Positions 6,347 to 7,925 of a stretch of DNA of 7,925 nt are shown here, piece after piece (the stretch's first letter is position 1; each line of letters begins with the position of its first letter). The DNA lies in assembly GCA_036266155.1 (NCBI GenBank), contig DATANR010000133.1, forward strand, positions 1 through 7,925. Direction: 5' to 3'. The notes beneath the pieces were generated by a model. It had not been told where the DNA came from. It saw only the letters and a program-made list of their open reading frames with translations, and did not search any database. A program made the position numbers and the translations under genes. Origin of the DNA: SIAJ01 sp036266155 (GTDB lineage: Bacteria > Planctomycetota > Planctomycetia > Gemmatales > Gemmataceae).

Positions 6347-6432
6347 CGCAATCGGCACATCGAATTATTGCATAGGTGTCGATTGCGATACGTTCGGACC
6401 CCCCCACCCCCCTGAACGTATTTCTCATTTTT
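6347..6432 (+). terminator. Back-to-back stem-loops with T-rich tail after the MR/MLE gene
   Basis: The first stem pairs CGCAATCGGCAC (6347-6358) with GTGTCGATTGCG (6376-6387): 12 bp with one G-T wobble around a 17-base loop. With no base between, the second stem pairs ATACGTTCGG (6388-6397) with CTGAACGTAT (6412-6421): 10 bp with one wobble and a 14-base loop of almost pure C. TTCTCATTTTT (6422-6432) follows. Stem plus T-rich tail fits a rho-independent terminator for the enzyme gene, whose stop is 38 bases upstream. The next gene begins at 6449, so the element also sits in its leader region. Confidence 0.6.
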
Positions 6433-6448
6433 GCCGCCGGAGCACATC

Positions 6449-7609
6449 ATGTCGAACACTCATGTCGCAAATGCTGAATTTCTAAAGAGTTGCGAGGTCG
6501 CAGCCCGCGCCCGCCAGCGCGACGACGAACGCTGGCTGTGGCACGGTTTCCTCGCCGCCGCGAACCTAACGCTCCTGGTCGGGCAATGGAAGGCCGGCAA
6601 GACAACGCTCTTGTCCGTCCTGCTCGCCCGGCTCGCGCAGGGCGGGACGCTCGCCGGCCTGGCAGTCCGCGCGGGCCGGGCGATCGTCGTTTCCGAGGAA
6701 GCCGACGACTTGTGGGCCGATCGCGTTGACCACCTTCGCCTGGGCGATGAACTCACAATCGTGTCGCGGCCGTTTCGTGGCCGGCCGAGTTCCCAACAGT
6801 GGCAAGCGCTGATCGACCAACTCGTCGATCGCCACGCGGCGGATCCGTTTAACCTCCTCGTTATCGATCCACTGGCGGCGTTCGTGCCCGGCCGGTCGGA
6901 GAACGACGCCGGCGCCATGCTCGACGTCCTGTTGCCGTTGCAAGAGTTGACCCGGCTCGGCGTCGCCATTCTGGTTTTGCATCACCCGAGCAAGAAGGCG
7001 ACAGCGGCAGGACGCCTGGCGCGCGGGTCGGGCGCCGTGACGGGGTCCGTCGACATCATCATTGAGTTGGAGTTGATGGCGTCGGCGGCCGAAGACGATC
7101 GCCGACGCAAGCTGTCGGCCTATTCGCGGCACCGGGCGACGCAGCGGCGACTGATCGTCGAGTTGACGCCCGACGGCACGGACTACGTCGCGCTCGGCGA
7201 CTACATCGGCAACGACTTCGAGGACAATTGGCCAGTCCTGGCCGGCGTTCTCGAAGATGCGAGCGGCAAGTTGACGCGCAAGGAGGTCCACAAGTATTGG
7301 CCGCAAGACTTCGTCAAGCCGAGTCCAATGGCGATCTGGCGCTGGCTCGACCAGGCCGTGAAGCAGAATCGCGTCCTGATGTCAGGCAACGGCCGGCGCA
7401 ATCATCCGTTCGTCTATTGGCTGGACGGCATGGAAGACGTGTGGCGCAGCGACCCATTCCATCTACCGGTCGAGCTTCCGGATCTGTACGGTCCGCGAAA
7501 GACACTCGCCGAAGCCAAGGCCGAACGGGCGGAGCAGGAAGAACGGCAGGCGCAGCGGGCGGCGCGGCGTTCGGCAAAAAAGGCGAACGATGCCGGCCAG
7601 CGAGCTTGA
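6449..7609 (+). CDS. AAA family ATPase, RepA/RecA-like fold with C-terminal winged-helix-like part
   Basis: The 386-residue product starts at the ATG at 6449, with GGAG (6439-6442) six bases upstream; a TTG at 6431 extends the frame by six residues but has no ribosome site. Residues about 28-230 form a RecA-type ATPase similar to RepA-like AAA_25 proteins. Walker A is GQWKAGKT (45-52, Lys51), a SEE motif follows at 82-84, Walker B is LLVID (136-140, Asp140), then ILVLHHPSKK (174-183) and RGSGAVTGSVD (192-202). Residues 257-324 resemble a winged helix (KLTRKEVHKYWPQDF, then MAIWRWLDQAVKQ), suggesting DNA binding. The tail from about 351 is rich in Ala, Arg, Glu, Gln and Lys and may be coiled. 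Relatives are frequent in planctomycetes; helicase loading or DNA repair for a mobile element is possible, but no partner gene is present. The lack of a nearby relative and the flanking repeats suggest an accessory gene. Confidence 0.88.
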   Translation: MSNTHVANAEFLKSCEVAARARQRDDERWLWHGFLAAANLTLLVGQWKAGKTTLLSVLLARLAQGGTLAGLAVRAGRAIVVSEEADDLWADRVDHLRLGDELTIVSRPFRGRPSSQQWQALIDQLVDRHAADPFNLLVIDPLAAFVPGRSENDAGAMLDVLLPLQELTRLGVAILVLHHPSKKATAAGRLARGSGAVTGSVDIIIELELMASAAEDDRRRKLSAYSRHRATQRRLIVELTPDGTDYVALGDYIGNDFEDNWPVLAGVLEDASGKLTRKEVHKYWPQDFVKPSPMAIWRWLDQAVKQNRVLMSGNGRRNHPFVYWLDGMEDVWRSDPFHLPVELPDLYGPRKTLAEAKAERAEQEERQAQRAARRSAKKANDAGQRA

Positions 7610-7622
7610 CACACGAGCGAGC

Positions 7623-7681
7623 CTCCCGCGTCAGCGGGGGGAGTGAAGCGCTCGCACTACGCTCCCCCGCTGACGCGGGAG
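7623..7681. repeat. Long inverted repeat CTCCCGCGTCAGCGGGGG
   Basis: The left arm (7623-7643) and right arm (7662-7681) are reverse complements over 20 bases. The only difference is one extra G in the left arm: a run of six G against five C. The 18-base spacer (7644-7661) contains the palindrome AGCGCT. The repeat begins 13 bases after the ATPase stop codon. It could end transcription from either side, although no T-run follows on the plus strand. It may also be a copy of a dispersed element. Confidence 0.75.
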
Positions 7682-7702
7682 ACAATTGGCCGACACTTCT
7701 CG

Positions 7703-7829
7703 CTCAACGGGATCGCATAGCCCCGTATTGATCCCGAAGGGACCGCAGAAAATAGCCAGTGGTCGAGCGCCAGCTCGACCACCGGAACGCGAAATCGGAA
7801 TATCAACCGATCCCCAACGGGATCGCAGA
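7703..7829 (+). repeat. Three copies of a 17-base repeat (C-Y-C-R-A-M-GGGA-Y-CGCA-K-A)
   Basis: The copies are CTCAACGGGATCGCATA (7703-7719), CCCGAAGGGACCGCAGA (7733-7749) and CCCAACGGGATCGCAGA (7813-7829). The first and third differ at two positions; the second differs from the third at three. Start-to-start spacings are 30 and 80 bases, and the large hairpin at 7756-7785 lies between copies two and three. Spacing is too irregular, and the copies too few and too divergent, for a CRISPR array. Confidence 0.65.
7756..7785. repeat. 13-bp hairpin CCAGTGGTCGAGC / GCTCGACCACCGG
   Basis: The arms 7756-7768 and 7773-7785 pair over 13 positions with a single mismatch (A7758 against C7783) around a four-base loop GCCA. 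Ten bases next to the loop are perfectly matched. The hairpin sits between copies of the 17-base repeat, so it appears to be part of the same composite intergenic element. Confidence 0.7.
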
Positions 7830-7844
7830 ACGCTGCTCTTGCGA

Positions 7845-7893
7845 ATCACAGATGTGATGACGTTCTCGGAGTTCTGCGACTCCTACGGAGTCG
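7845..7893. repeat. Two small palindromes at the window end
   Basis: ATCACA-ga-TGTGAT (7845-7858) is a 6-bp inverted repeat, and CGACTCC-tac-GGAGTCG (7877-7893) is a perfect 7-bp hairpin with a three-base loop. Both continue the run of palindromes that begins at 7623. The second resembles CGACTCC/GGAGTCG hairpins familiar from planctomycete intergenic DNA. Neither has a T-run that would mark a terminator. Confidence 0.5.
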
Positions 7894-7925
7894 GCGGAAT
7901 TGGGTATCCGAGTTTCCGGCGGTCG

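Larger units (their letters stand above)
7610..7925. other. Gene-free, palindrome-rich tail of the window
   Basis: No frame here looks like a gene. The open frames that cross it are Arg/Pro/Ser-rich by-products of the repeats. The stretch holds a 20-bp inverted repeat, a three-copy 17-mer, a 13-bp hairpin and smaller palindromes, all listed separately. Similar mixtures of GGGATCGCA words and GCGTCAGCGGGG palindromes are familiar from planctomycete intergenic DNA, which is knowledge of the group rather than something tested here. Confidence 0.6.

Noticed and set aside
6566..7306. A 246-codon minus-strand frame opposite the ATPase
   Set aside because: Low-complexity Arg/Gln-rich translation without a domain; it mirrors the Walker-motif gene on the plus strand.
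7223..7691. Shared 11-mer GACAATTGGCC within the ATPase gene and at 7681-7691, considered as direct repeats of an insertion
   Set aside because: An 11-base match is expected by chance in a window this size, and one copy lies inside conserved coding sequence.
7703..7829. Possible CRISPR array
   Set aside because: Only three divergent 17-base copies with unequal spacing (30 and 80 bases), no uniform spacers and no cas gene.
7631..7849. A 72-codon minus-strand frame in the final intergenic region
   Set aside because: Its sequence is made of the inverted repeat and the 17-base repeats, and no ribosome site or family feature was seen.

Overview
The window looks like chromosomal DNA from a planctomycete, most likely of the Gemmata/Gemmataceae type. 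This is an inference from GC-rich coding sequence, a DUF1559 protein with a type IV prepilin-like N-terminus, a DUF4198 protein, a short CGCC/CCC/CC cysteine-cluster protein, a secreted protein with planctomycete-style HEAT repeats, a Tat-exported enzyme, an AAA ATPase of a kind common in that group, and intergenic DNA rich in palindromes. No rRNA, tRNA, CRISPR array, transposase or integrase gene was seen.

Layout. Positions 1-191 are non-coding and filled with GGCAAC/GTTGCC repeats. A minus-strand block of five genes occupies 192-4960. In transcription order it holds a secreted HEAT-repeat protein (3896-4960), an exported protein of unknown function (2756-3820), a cluster of three palindromes (2651-2751), a small cysteine-rich membrane-anchored or secreted protein (2127-2633), a DUF4198 secreted protein (1227-2024) and a DUF1559 protein (192-1214). 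The last two are only 12 bases apart and almost certainly co-transcribed. The palindrome cluster probably divides the block into an upstream pair and a downstream trio. A 148-base divergent intergenic region (4961-5108) separates this block from two plus-strand genes: a Tat-exported enolase-superfamily (mandelate racemase/muconate lactonizing) enzyme (5109-6308) and a RecA-fold AAA ATPase with a C-terminal winged-helix-like part (6449-7609). Between these two lie back-to-back stem-loops with a T-rich tail (6347-6432). The last 316 bases hold no gene but several palindromes and a three-copy 17-base repeat.

How the parts may work together. All five minus-strand products, and the enzyme on the plus strand, carry export or membrane signals, so most of the window codes for envelope or periplasmic functions. 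The trio Cys-rich protein / DUF4198 / DUF1559 suggests metal handling at the cell surface. This rests on the cysteine clusters, a predicted mature N-terminal histidine in the DUF4198 protein and the relation of DUF4198 to nickel-uptake proteins; no substrate can be read from sequence. The AAA ATPase is unrelated to its neighbours and is bracketed by repeats, which would fit an accessory or formerly mobile gene. I found no complete, clearly new multi-gene system. The most unusual signals are the structured intergenic elements and the cysteine-rich gene context.
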